NCBI GenBank assembly: GCA_963743325.1 | Contig: CAVUOZ010000011.1 | Location: 310,001 to 374,000, forward strand | Source: DATFVA01 sp963743325 | GTDB lineage: Bacteria > Bacteroidota > Ignavibacteria > Ignavibacteriales > Ignavibacteriaceae | Length of the DNA stretch: 64,000 bases | Direction: 5' to 3' | In this document: positions 41,682-50,637 of the stretch, in pieces | Position numbering within the stretch: the first letter of the stretch is position 1 | Layout: each line of letters opens with the position of its first letter | Made by a program: the position numbers and the translations under genes | Notes under the pieces: generated by a model | Database searches by the model: none | Told to the model about the DNA's origin: nothing | The model's input: the letters and a program-made list of their open reading frames with translations, nothing else

Positions 41682-44600
41682 TTATTTTTTACAAATGAAA
41701 ATAAGGGAATCTTCACCCAGGCATTTAGTAATATCATTTATAAACTTATCGGATAGATTGACTCTCTTATTCTTAAATGCGAATCTTGCGGGTTTTGATC
41801 CATTACTCAGAAGATCAATATATAAGGGAATAGTCCCCTCATTTGTATCTAAAATATTTTTCAGCTCGGAAATCTTTTCAATCGTGTGCAGTTTTTTATC
41901 GATGTATATTTTAAGACTTTCAGTCAATTCTTTTTTTGTATCCTGCAAAGGTATTACTTTGTCTATATGTAATTTTATAGCATCACCGCTGCTTTCAGTT
42001 TTACCGATCATCAAAACACATTCTTCTTCCTTAATATATTTTCCGTATTCTTCATAAACTTTAGAGAACATTAAACATTCACACGATCCGGAGAAGTCAT
42101 CCAGTTTAAAGAATGCCATTTGACGGTTTGACTTATCAATTTTTGTTTTCAATTCAGTGATGACTCCGCATGCACGCACCACATCTGCATTCTCCAGCTT
42201 CTCCGTATCTCCAAGCTGAATTGAAGCGAAGGATTTATATTCAAGTTCATACTTACTTAAAGGGTGACCTGTTACATAAAAGCCGAGCACTTCCCTTTCC
42301 CTTGCAAGCCTTTCCCTTTGAGTCCATGGCGGTACTTCAGGGAGTACGGGTTCAGATAATTGAACTGCTTCTTCCATTTCCCCGAACAGACTGTTTTCAG
42401 AAGTTAACGATGTATTTCGGGCTTTAGTTCCGTAGTCGATTGCACTCTCAACTGCAACTAACTGCCTGGCGCGGATATTATTTATCGAATCGAATGCCCC
42501 CGCAAGCACCAGACCCTCCAGGGCCCTTTTATTGACGATATGAGTATCAACATTTGCACAAAAATCAAATATACTTGTAAAACCTCTCCCGATTTTTTCT
42601 CTTGTCCTGATAATTTCTTCAACTGCAGATATTCCGACATTTTTGATAGCCGACATTCCAAATCTTATTTTTCCTTTCTGAACATCAAATGTTACTGAAG
42701 GATTATTGACATCCGGAGGAAGCACTTCAATTTTAAGCTTACGGCAGTCTTCAAGAAACAGAGCAACCTTATCCGAATTTCCAAACTCATTTGTAAGGTT
42801 GGCAGCCAGAAATTCCGCCGTGTAGTGTGCTTTCAACCAGGCGGTCTGATATGCGACATAACTATAGGCAACAGCATGACTTTTATTAAATCCATAATTT
42901 GCAAACTTATCAATTGCCTCGAAAATTTCTTCAGCAGTTTTTTTAGCAATTCCGTTTTTTATTGCCCCCGCTTTAAACTTCTCTTTCTGTTCCTTCATTG
43001 CAGGCAAGATCTTTTTTACCCATAGCCCGGCGGAGAATATCTGCCTCCGCTAAACTCATTCCTCCTACCTTATTGGCAATTTGAATTACCTGCTCCTGGT
43101 ATACTATTATTCCATAAGTTTCTTTTAATATTGGTTCAAGTATCTGATGCTGATAGACAACTTCTTTCAAACCAAATTTTCTGTCAATAAAATCATCAAT
43201 GAATTCCATAGGACCCGGGCGATAAAGCGCATTCATTGCAGACAAATCGCTGAGGCTGGTTGGTTTTAACTTCTTAAGGTATTCACGCATCGGTGCCGAT
43301 TCAAACTGGAATATCCCGGTAGTCTGTCCTTTTGAAAAAAGCTGCAATGTTTTTTCATCATCTAAAGGGATATTATCAATATCAATTTCCACATTATGGT
43401 TCTTTTTTATTAAAGCTAACGTATCACGGATAATTGTCAGTGTACGAAGTCCGAGAAAATCCATCTTAAGTAATCCCCAGCTTTCAATTTCTTTCATATT
43501 GAACTGGGTGACTATATCAGTCTGTGAAACAGCATTTGCCAGCGGAACATAATTGCTTACATCATCAGGGGTGATTACAATACCCGCGGCGTGTTTTGAG
43601 GCATTCCTGTTCATTCCTTCGAGAACTTTTGCATACTTAATTAAATTCTGTATATCACTCTCTTTAGAATCCTTTACCCATTTTAGTTCAGGAACTTCGG
43701 CCAATGCCTGATCGATTGTGAACACCTTGCCGAATTTTGATGGTATATATTTCGTGATCTTATTGACTGTCGGGATAGGAATTTTAAGGACGCGGGCAAC
43801 ATCTCTTATTACTGCTTTGGAAGACAGCCTGTTAAATGTGATAATCTGGCTGACACAGTTGCTTCCGTATTTTTCGCGGACATAATCTATTATCTCTCCG
43901 CGTTTATCATCTGCAAAATCGACATCGATATCGGGCATTGATTTTCGCGCAGGATTTAAGAACCTCTCAAAGAGAAGATTGTAATCAAGGGGATTTATGT
44001 TTGTAATTCCAAGAGTGTAGGCAACCAGACTGCCTGCCACGCTCCCACGCCCTGGGCCTACAGGAATATTCATTTTTTTTGCAGCATTTATAAAATCCTG
44101 AACTATTAAAAAGTAACCTGCAAATCCCATTTGTTTTATTGATTCAATTTCAAAATCAAATCTTTCCCGTACCTCCGGAGAAATATTTTTAATTCTCCTC
44201 CGCAAACCTTCTTTTGCAAGAAGTTCAAAATATTCCTCTGCAGTTTTTGCCGGAACATTATCAGGAATAGGAAACTGAGGGTAATAGTGTCCTTCAACTT
44301 CCAGCTTTAAATCTATCTTAGAATCGATCTCGAGAGTGTTCTCAACAGCTCCTTTAAAATTTTTAAAGAGTTTTATCATTTCTTCCTGACTCTTAAAATA
44401 AACCTGGTCTGTTCCATACCTGAGCTGCCGGTAATCAGAACCATTTTTATCGGAGAGAAGAAGAAGTATATTATGGGCGTAAGCATGATCTTTTTCTATA
44501 TAATGGCAGTCATTGGTTGCCACTAATTTTATCCCGAGTTCCCTTGAAAGCCTGGGCATTCCCTCAAGAACAGGTTTCTCCACATCCATATTATGATTCT

Positions 44601-45147
44601 GTATCTCAAGATAAAAATCATCACCAAATATTTCTTTGTATGTTTTAGCTGTTTCATAAGCTTTATCGTAGTCATTATTTATAAGATGAGTTGAGACAAC
44701 TCCTCCTGCACATGCTGATGTGCAAATCAATCCTTCGCGGTATTTTCTCAGTAATTCCAGATCGATTCTTGGTTTGTAGTAAAAACCTTCAGTATGACCG
44801 AGAGTTGAGAGTTTTGATAAATTTTTATAACCTTCTTTGTTTTTAGCAAGGAGTATTAAATGATTGTAGTGCTTGTATCTTTTTCTTCCGTTATTATCAT
44901 TTTCTTGTCCTCTGTCGAACCGTGAACCATCGGTAACAATATATGCTTCCATTCCTATGATAGGTTTAATCCCTTCTTTGGTGGCTTTCTTATAAAACTC
45001 GGCAATACCGTACATCACCCCATGGTCGGTTAACGCAACAGAATGCATATCGTTTTTTTTGGCTGCCTGTACCAGGTCATCAACAGTGCACGCTCCATCC
45101 TGTAAACTGTAGTGCGTATGATTATGTAAATGAATAAAATCTGACAT
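41682..45147 (-). CDS. dnaE: DNA polymerase III subunit alpha, with one frameshift
   Basis: The replicative polymerase subunit, 1154 aa if one extra base near 43005 is removed. The N-terminal PHP domain is visible (FIHLHNHTHYSLQDGACTVD), then the palm and catalytic acids (NPARKSMPDIDVDFADDKRG), the fingers (GRGSVAGSLVAYTLGI) and GLLKMDFLGLRTLTII. The family stretch ADILRRAMGKKDL is cut by the shift: one frame runs on to a wrong tail, while the other resumes as PAMKEQKEKFKAGAI. The helix-hairpin-helix, OB-fold (VRACGVITELKTKIDKSN) and C-terminal region follow in the second frame. An essential gene is unlikely to be truly broken, so I treat it as one CDS with a sequence error. Confidence 0.92.
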
Positions 45148-45410
45148 GAAGAAAAAGAATTTTTTAATGGAAGAGATTAGAATTTCATTTGACGCAAGTT
45201 AAAAAATTTCCTGAACTTTTTTGGCGCGAATGAGCATATTGAAAAAATAATCTTAATTATTTTTCAGATTAATTTATAATGCGGCGACCTGGTCTTTATT
45301 GAGTACAAAACATATGAATAAATGAGAGATTTTTTCTTCACTGTAGTATTTAACAAGGGAGGCTTATAATAGACTGGTTATAGACCTGTTGCAGACATGG
45401 TTTTATTTTG

Positions 45411-45443
45411 CCACTAAGACACCAAGGTACAAAGAATCACTAT
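45411..45443. repeat. Short-period degenerate repeat (CACTAAGA-like)
   Basis: Within the gene-free gap 45148-45536, four related units of 8-10 bases follow each other: CACTAAGA, CACCAAGGTA, CAAAGAAT, CACTATGA. The sequence resembles 'cactaagacaccaagg' type intergenic repeats that occur in many environmental bacterial genomes (from memory, not checked). The rest of the gap is AT-rich and shows no gene. Confidence 0.45.
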
Positions 45444-45536
45444 GAAAAAATTGCTTTGGGAAAGTCCCGATATTTGTATCACTAATGAATGAATGATGGA
45501 TTCCAACTCAGTCAGGAGCTGAACTTGTTGATCCTT

Positions 45537-45999
45537 TCAATCCTTACCCGTATGCCCGAATCCGCCCTCGCCTCTTTTTGTATCAAGAAGATTTGAATTT
45601 TCTTCAATGATTTGCCCTGTAGACCCTGGATAAGACAAGCTGTGCGATTCTGTCCCCCCTTTTTATTACGAAATCTTCCCTGCTGAAATTCATCATAATT
45701 ATTTTTATTTCTCCGCGGTAATCAGAATCTATAGTACCGGGTGAATTTAAGATACCAATACCGTGTTTAACAGCAAGTCCGCTTCTGGGTCTCACCTGGA
45801 TTTCAAAACCTTCAGGAATTTCCACAACGAGATTGGTAGGAATAAGATTAACTTCCCCGGCTTTTAAAACTATTTCATCATAAACCGCTGCACGTATATC
45901 CATTCCTGCACTTCCGTGTGTGGTATAGCGGGGAAGTTCAATGTCATCAAACCCCGGATTTAATCTTTTTATCTTAACTGTAATTTTATCCGGCTCCAT
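45537..45999 (-). CDS. dut: dUTP diphosphatase, frameshifted before the last motif
   Basis: A homotrimeric dUTPase that hydrolyses dUTP to dUMP and keeps uracil out of DNA. Motifs are HGSAGMDIRA, RPRSGLAVKHGIG with the substrate-binding Ser, GILNSPGTIDSDYRGEI (the Tyr/Asp active site) and GDRIAQLVL. The fifth motif, the RGEGGFGHTG arm that closes over the active site, is not in the apparent frame, which ends at 45604 after VYRANH. It is present 40 bases further on in another frame and ends with a TGA at 45537. One extra base near 45610-45617 explains this and gives 153 aa, the usual size. Confidence 0.88.
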
Positions 46000-47475
46000 T
46001 TAACTCCTGTTTTGTTTTAAGGCGTTTAATTTCATGCGAAGAAAGTCAATTTCTTTCTTTTCGAAAACAAATATGTATAAGAAAAGAGAAAAGAATATCA
46101 GAAGCAGAAATTTATAAATAAGCAGAAGATGATTTGAATAAAGCAGATAATAATAAATTCCGCCGACTATCAGAAGTGCCAAAAATATCCTGGCAAGCTT
46201 GGCAATTTCATACTCTATCTTATAAAATTTCTGAGTAACAATGTATATACCAGCCGCCATCGCAAGATACGCAGCAAGAGTAGCTAAAGCAGCCCCCATT
46301 ATTCCCCAGACAGGGATAAGCAAAAAATTTACCCCGATATTAACCGCGGCTCCGATTCCTGTAATTAAAGGTATGTACATACTCTTTTCTTCAATATAAA
46401 TTCCCGCAGAGAATATTACATACAGACCATTAAAGAGGTAGCCGAATAGAATTATTGGAACGATTGCAAGTCCTCCCCAATAAGCAGAATCAATTAATGT
46501 CCTGCCATGCAAAACCGGAATTGCGACAATATTGTCAATGAAGAGGGAAAGAATGACCAGTATTAAGCCTGAAATCAAAGTAAAATATGTCAGCACTTTT
46601 GAAAAAATTTCTTTAGCATTTTTTTCTTCCGCGTTCTGAAGGAAGAACGGCTGCCATGCATACTGAAACATATTTACAAATAACATCATAAAAATCCCCA
46701 GTTTATAGCAAGCATTATAAATGCCTACTGTATCAAGATTCGTAAGTTTTCCAAGAATTGGTCTGTCGATTCCCTGGATCAGCATGGATGAGAGTCCTGC
46801 AGGAAGATAGGGTAAGCCGAATTTTAACAATTTTTTAAAAAGTTCAGCATTAAACCGGATGCGGAGATTTCTGAAAATTGCCGGAAGCAGAAGAAATAAA
46901 GAAGAGAGTGAAGCAAATAAGTTACTGATTAATACCGCTTCAATTCCCATTTTAAATTTTAAAATGAGAACAAGGTTAAGTATTACGTTCACCATTATAT
47001 TTATCAGTTTAAAAGAAGCAAACTTTTTCGCTTTTCTCTGAAGTCTCAGCTGTATAAATGGAATTACAGTTACAGAATCAAGTAAAAGTACTCCGGCAGA
47101 ATAATACATCAGGTAATAATAATTAACTGGAACATCCAAAATGCCAAAGACCGGGCCTTTTACAAGGATCATAAGAATTGATAGAAAGATTCCCGAAATG
47201 AAAACTGAGAGATAGGGAGTTGAGAAGGTATCTTTTTCGTCTCCGGTTGCCGGAAGTCCTGCATATTTCATATACGCAGCATCCATTCCATAAACATACA
47301 CAATATTAAATATCCCGATGAAAATATAGATGTTTGCAACTATTCCGTATTCTGCCGGGTGAAAAATATTGGTGTAAAATGGAACCAGTAGAAATGAGAT
47401 GAAACGCCCGACCATTGTACTGATACCGTAAATAGCCGTGTCTCTGGTGAGTTGTTTTAGTTTATTGAAAATCAT
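46000..47475 (-). CDS. Polysaccharide flippase-like membrane protein (MATE/Wzx superfamily)
   Basis: A 491-aa protein with 12-14 hydrophobic helices. The N-terminal pattern KQLTRDTAIYGISTMVGRFI, then PFYTNIFHPAEYGIVANIYI, and the block KFGLPYLPAGLSSMLIQGID (central motif) are typical of the polysaccharide biosynthesis/export (Wzx-like) family. It should flip a lipid-linked oligosaccharide across the inner membrane. It lies directly between nadC and dut with no gap, separate from the main sugar cluster. The substrate cannot be told. Confidence 0.82.
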   Translation of the reverse strand: MIFNKLKQLTRDTAIYGISTMVGRFISFLLVPFYTNIFHPAEYGIVANIYIFIGIFNIVYVYGMDAAYMKYAGLPATGDEKDTFSTPYLSVFISGIFLSILMILVKGPVFGILDVPVNYYYLMYYSAGVLLLDSVTVIPFIQLRLQRKAKKFASFKLINIMVNVILNLVLILKFKMGIEAVLISNLFASLSSLFLLLPAIFRNLRIRFNAELFKKLLKFGLPYLPAGLSSMLIQGIDRPILGKLTNLDTVGIYNACYKLGIFMMLFVNMFQYAWQPFFLQNAEEKNAKEIFSKVLTYFTLISGLILVILSLFIDNIVAIPVLHGRTLIDSAYWGGLAIVPIILFGYLFNGLYVIFSAGIYIEEKSMYIPLITGIGAAVNIGVNFLLIPVWGIMGAALATLAAYLAMAAGIYIVTQKFYKIEYEIAKLARIFLALLIVGGIYYYLLYSNHLLLIYKFLLLIFFSLFLYIFVFEKKEIDFLRMKLNALKQNRS

Positions 47476-47481
47476 TTATTT

Positions 47482-48327
47482 CTATCTCATCTTAATATCA
47501 AGAGAGATATCAAGGGCTTTAACACTGTGCGTCAGGGCTCCGACTGAAATATAGTCCACCCCCGTCTCAGCGATTGCTTTTACGGTATCAATATTCACCA
47601 TTCCCGATGCTTCGACCTTACATTTTCCAGCAATAAGATTTACAGCTGTTTTCATCTGAGTAATCTTAAAATTATCAAGCATAATAACATCAACATTGCA
47701 GTCAACCGCTTCTTTTACCTCATTAAGATTTTTTGTTTCGACTTCAATTTTAAATTCCTGATTTTTTGCATTCCGCCATTTTTTGCACGCATCAACCGCT
47801 TTTGTAATTGAACCCGCAACTTCGATATGGTTATCTTTTATCAGGAACATATCGTACAAACCAAACCTGTGATTTTCTGCTCCGCTCAGTTTTACAGCGA
47901 GTTTATCAATTTCCCTTAACCCGGGGGCTGTTTTCCTTGTATCAATCAATTTTGCTTTTGTATGTTTTATTTTTTCGTTGAACTGATGAGCCATAGTTGC
48001 AATGCCGCTCATCCTCTGAAAGAAATTTAGAGCTGTTCTTTCCACAGTCAGAATTGACCTCGCCTCCCCTTCAACTATCGCAGCAATGGTTCCTGGTATA
48101 ACTTTATCACCATCCCGGTAATACCCCGTGAATAAAAGGGAATTATCGAATTCTTTAAAGCAGGTTTCCACTATTTCATACCCCGCAAGAATGCCATCCT
48201 GTTTTACAAGGAATTCAGCAGCTGCGGATTTATTTTTGGGAATGGTTGCTAAAGAAGTAATATCTCCGGTTTTAATATCTTCTTCAAGAGCTCTTCTTAT
48301 AGTTTCCTTAATTGAATCGCTTATCAT
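47482..48327 (-). CDS. nadC: Nicotinate-nucleotide pyrophosphorylase (carboxylating)
   Basis: A 281-aa enzyme that makes nicotinate mononucleotide from quinolinate and PRPP in NAD synthesis. Diagnostic are ALEEDIKTGDITSLATIP, ERTALNFFQRMSGIAT, LIDTRKTAPGLREIDKLAVK, GAENHRFGLYDMFLIKDNH and KIEVETKNLNEVKEAVDCNV, followed by DVIMLDNF. The C-terminal VEASGMVNIDTVKAIAETGV is also typical. Its ATG overlaps the stop of the thioesterase gene (ATGA), so the two are coupled. Confidence 0.95.
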   Translation of the reverse strand: MISDSIKETIRRALEEDIKTGDITSLATIPKNKSAAAEFLVKQDGILAGYEIVETCFKEFDNSLLFTGYYRDGDKVIPGTIAAIVEGEARSILTVERTALNFFQRMSGIATMAHQFNEKIKHTKAKLIDTRKTAPGLREIDKLAVKLSGAENHRFGLYDMFLIKDNHIEVAGSITKAVDACKKWRNAKNQEFKIEVETKNLNEVKEAVDCNVDVIMLDNFKITQMKTAVNLIAGKCKVEASGMVNIDTVKAIAETGVDYISVGALTHSVKALDISLDIKMR

Positions 48328-48741
48328 ACCTGCTCAAAGAATGGCTTTATTGCTTTCATAAAAAATTCCGGCGGACGAACCGGCTTCCTGGTTTCCATAT
48401 TAATAAAGATAAGAACAATATATCCTTCGACGATAGTTACATTTCTGTCTTTGCTCCTGATTGTATGATTCGATATGTACTTTCAATTCGGGAAGATTTT
48501 CAACTCTCGTCTCTACTTCCAGAAGCTCATCATAGAAAGCAGGGTTTTTAAATTTTAATACCGCCTCACGTACAGGCATATGATACCCGTTTTTTTCTAT
48601 TATGCTATAAGGAAGTCCGTTTTCGCGCATCATCTCGGTACGGCCGACCTCAAAGTATTCAAAATATTTACCGTTGTACACATACTTCATCTGGTCGGTA
48701 TCAGCATATCGAACGCGAATATCAGTTTTATGGATCAGCAT
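48324..48741 (-). CDS. Acyl-CoA thioesterase (4HBT/YbgC type), frameshifted
   Basis: A hotdog-fold thioesterase. The start IRVRYADTDQMKYVYNGKYF shows the YbgC/4HBT Asp, followed by YFEVGRTEMMRENGLPYS. In the apparent frame the protein ends at 48400 with a tail that does not fit. One extra base near 48461-48475 makes the frame continue as IRSKDRNVTIVEGYIVLIFI, NMETRKPVRPPEFFMKAI and a TGA at 48324, giving 138 aa, a normal length. That corrected stop forms an ATGA junction with nadC, which strongly supports the corrected reading. It hydrolyses acyl-CoA thioesters; the substrate is unknown. Confidence 0.85.
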
Positions 48742-48917
48742 CTTGTGTTAAAATTTTATTAGTAAAGTTATAAAAAAGAAAAGTGAATGAGGAATGAACT
48801 AAAAAATATTTTTATTACTTATAATAATCACAAATGTTTTGCAAATTCCGGCAGCCTTGCGCAAACCAAATGACTTATTCTAAAACATTCTGACAGTGGT
48901 ATTTTCCTCCCCTCTGT

Positions 48918-48947
48918 CTCTCGTCTATCTCCCCTTTTTCTCATACC
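48918..48947. repeat. 30-bp pyrimidine-rich intergenic repeat, copy 2
   Basis: 26 of 30 positions match the copy at 11306-11335 (CTCTCGTC...TTTCTCATACC), in the same orientation. It lies in the gene-free region upstream of the thioesterase. Confidence 0.55.
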
Positions 48948-49219
48948 ATTTTTTTACCATTCCTGTGTTCAAAATAATCCTTAACCCAGCCATCTGTTTA
49001 AATTTTCATCGATCTAATGATGAAAGTATTGAGGAATGAACTATTGTTAATAACCGGGAGCCTGAATCTTCAGTGAATGCGGGGAAAAATACCTCAACAA
49101 TCATTAACTGGCAGATATTCAGGGATTTATTAGGTTCTATTGACATTTATCTGCCTGATAGAGCAATGGAAGTCAATCTATTTTCTGCAAGAGTAGTACA
49201 TAATCAGTCTATAATTATA

Positions 49220-49263
49220 GGCCGTTAGATGGCCATTTGAAGGCCGTTAGATGGCCGTTAGAT
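49220..49263. repeat. Tandem repeat, 4 x 11 bp
   Basis: Units GGCCGTTAGAT (49220), GGCCATTTGAA (49231), GGCCGTTAGAT (49242) and GGCCGTTAGAT (49253) follow each other exactly at an 11-bp period, so three of four are identical. This is in the 944-bp gap 48742-49685, which also holds an untested open frame at about 49040-49228 without a convincing start codon. Confidence 0.85.
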
Positions 49264-49478
49264 CAAAAAGCAGTGAGACAGCTGCAGTCCTGAACTAACC
49301 AGGTCGGGGATTAATCCTGGACTCAAAAATAATCGGTCCGGATTGGATTATTAAGACTTTTCAGAGTCTCTGAATATACCGGGAAGTACTGAATTCAAAT
49401 AAATGGCATCCTTATAAGCCCCCGGAGGATTTTGGGATGGCAGACAACAGTTAAATTTATTTTAAGGGAGGACTGAAA

Positions 49479-49529
49479 ATGAAAAAGGAGGAAATCTGTC
49501 AAATACAGATGATTATCGGACTATTTTAA
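49479..49529 (+). CDS. Possible 16-aa micro-ORF with a strong Shine-Dalgarno site
   Basis: GGGAGGA lies seven bases before an ATG that opens a 16-codon frame, MKKEEICQIQMIIGLF, ending in TAA. The ribosome site is much better than those of most genes here. It could be the head of a decayed gene, a leader peptide or chance. Nothing else supports translation, and no gene follows on this strand before the convergent accA. Confidence 0.25.
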   Translation: MKKEEICQIQMIIGLF

Positions 49530-49635
49530 TTATTTGTAATCTATTTTAGACAGCACCGTTTTTTACCCTTAGGGAGGGTTTATTTCTCATATTGAGATAA
49601 TATTTTTGTAAACAGACAATATGATTTTTCGGAGA

Positions 49636-49664
49636 AAGGAAAATAACCCCGGGGTAATCTCCTT
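49636..49664 (-). terminator. Hairpin after accA
   Basis: Arms AAGGAAAATAACCCC and GGGGTAATCTCCTT are near-complementary around CCCCGGGG, 21 bases beyond the accA stop on the minus strand. A T-rich run follows in the minus direction. It is the likely end of the polysaccharide-accA transcript. Confidence 0.55.
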
Positions 49665-49685
49665 ACTAAACTAACAATCAGTTAA

Positions 49686-50636
49686 TTATTCCAGGTAAGC
49701 ACCCATTTTACCAAATTTTTCTAAGCGGGTCTGTATTAGTTTATCCGGTTTTATTTTGATTAGTGCAGAAAGTTCTTCTTTCAGTATGCCTTTCAATGTG
49801 TTAGCAATTGCCTGGTGATCTGTATGTGCACCGCCTAACGGTTCGGGAACAATTCTGTCAATTATTTTTTGCTCGAGCAAATCAGGAGCAGTTAATTTTA
49901 ATGCCTCCGCTGCCTGTTCTTTATAATCCCAGCTTCTCCATAAAATACTGGAACATGATTCCGGGGAAATAACAGAATACCAGCAGTTTTCAAGCATCAG
50001 AATTCTGTCTCCCAATCCTATTCCAAGAGCTCCGCCGCTCGCACCTTCACCTATTATTACAACAATTATCGGAACAGTCAGCCGGCTCATTTCGAAAAGA
50101 TTTCTTGCTATTGCCTCTGCCTGTCCCCTTTCTTCAGCTTCGATTCCCGGATATGCGCCGGGAGTATCAAGCATTGTAATAACAGGTTTATTAAATTTTT
50201 CAGCGAGCTTCATTAAGCGGAGTGCTTTACGGTAGCCTTCAGGATTCGGCATCCCGAAATTCCTGTAAAGATTGGATTTTGTGTCCCGCCCTTTTTGATG
50301 ACCGATAATCATAACTTTAAATTCATCTAATTCAGCAAGACCGCCTACGATTGCTTTGTCGTCCTTATAGCCTCTGTCGCCATGCAGCTCAACAAAGTTA
50401 TTAGTCATCCCATAAATATAATCAAGTGTAAAAGGCCTGTCAGGATGCCTTGCAAGCTGAACTCTCTGCCACCTGGTAAGATCCTTATAAATGCCTTCTT
50501 TCAATTGTCTCACCTTATCTTCAAGTTTAACTATCTCCGATTCAATATCCATCTTATCGGAATACTTCTTCATCTCCTCAAGGCGTGACTCAAGCTCATG
50601 TATCGGTTTTTCGAAGTCTAAAATTGTCTTAGCCAT
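49686..50636 (-). CDS. accA: Acetyl-CoA carboxylase carboxyltransferase subunit alpha
   Basis: A 316-aa subunit that, with AccD, moves the carboxyl group from biotin to acetyl-CoA to give malonyl-CoA for fatty acid synthesis. Clear blocks are LDFEKPIHELESRLEEMK, WQRVQLARHPDRPFTLDYI, ELHGDRGYKDDKAIVGGLAE, GHQKGRDTKSNLYRNFGMPN, ITMLDTPGAYPGIEAEERGQ, IGEGASGGALGIGLGDRILM and NCWYSVISPESCSSILW. Length is normal. It lies one base after the GT2 fusion gene and is thus read from the polysaccharide operon. Confidence 0.97.
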   Translation of the reverse strand: MAKTILDFEKPIHELESRLEEMKKYSDKMDIESEIVKLEDKVRQLKEGIYKDLTRWQRVQLARHPDRPFTLDYIYGMTNNFVELHGDRGYKDDKAIVGGLAELDEFKVMIIGHQKGRDTKSNLYRNFGMPNPEGYRKALRLMKLAEKFNKPVITMLDTPGAYPGIEAEERGQAEAIARNLFEMSRLTVPIIVVIIGEGASGGALGIGLGDRILMLENCWYSVISPESCSSILWRSWDYKEQAAEALKLTAPDLLEQKIIDRIVPEPLGGAHTDHQAIANTLKGILKEELSALIKIKPDKLIQTRLEKFGKMGAYLE

Positions 50637-50637
50637 G

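Noticed and set aside
45148..45536. tRNA or structured RNA gene in the gap between dnaE and dut
   Set aside because: I found no cloverleaf arms, no GGTTCGA-like T loop and no conserved riboswitch core.
49040..49228. 62-codon open frame reading INWQIFRDLLGSIDIYLPDR
   Set aside because: It has no ATG or ribosome site and ends in the 11-bp repeat. It could be a gene remnant, but chance cannot be excluded.
49220..49263. CRISPR array
   Set aside because: Units are only 11 bp, directly adjacent, with no spacers and no cas genes in the window.
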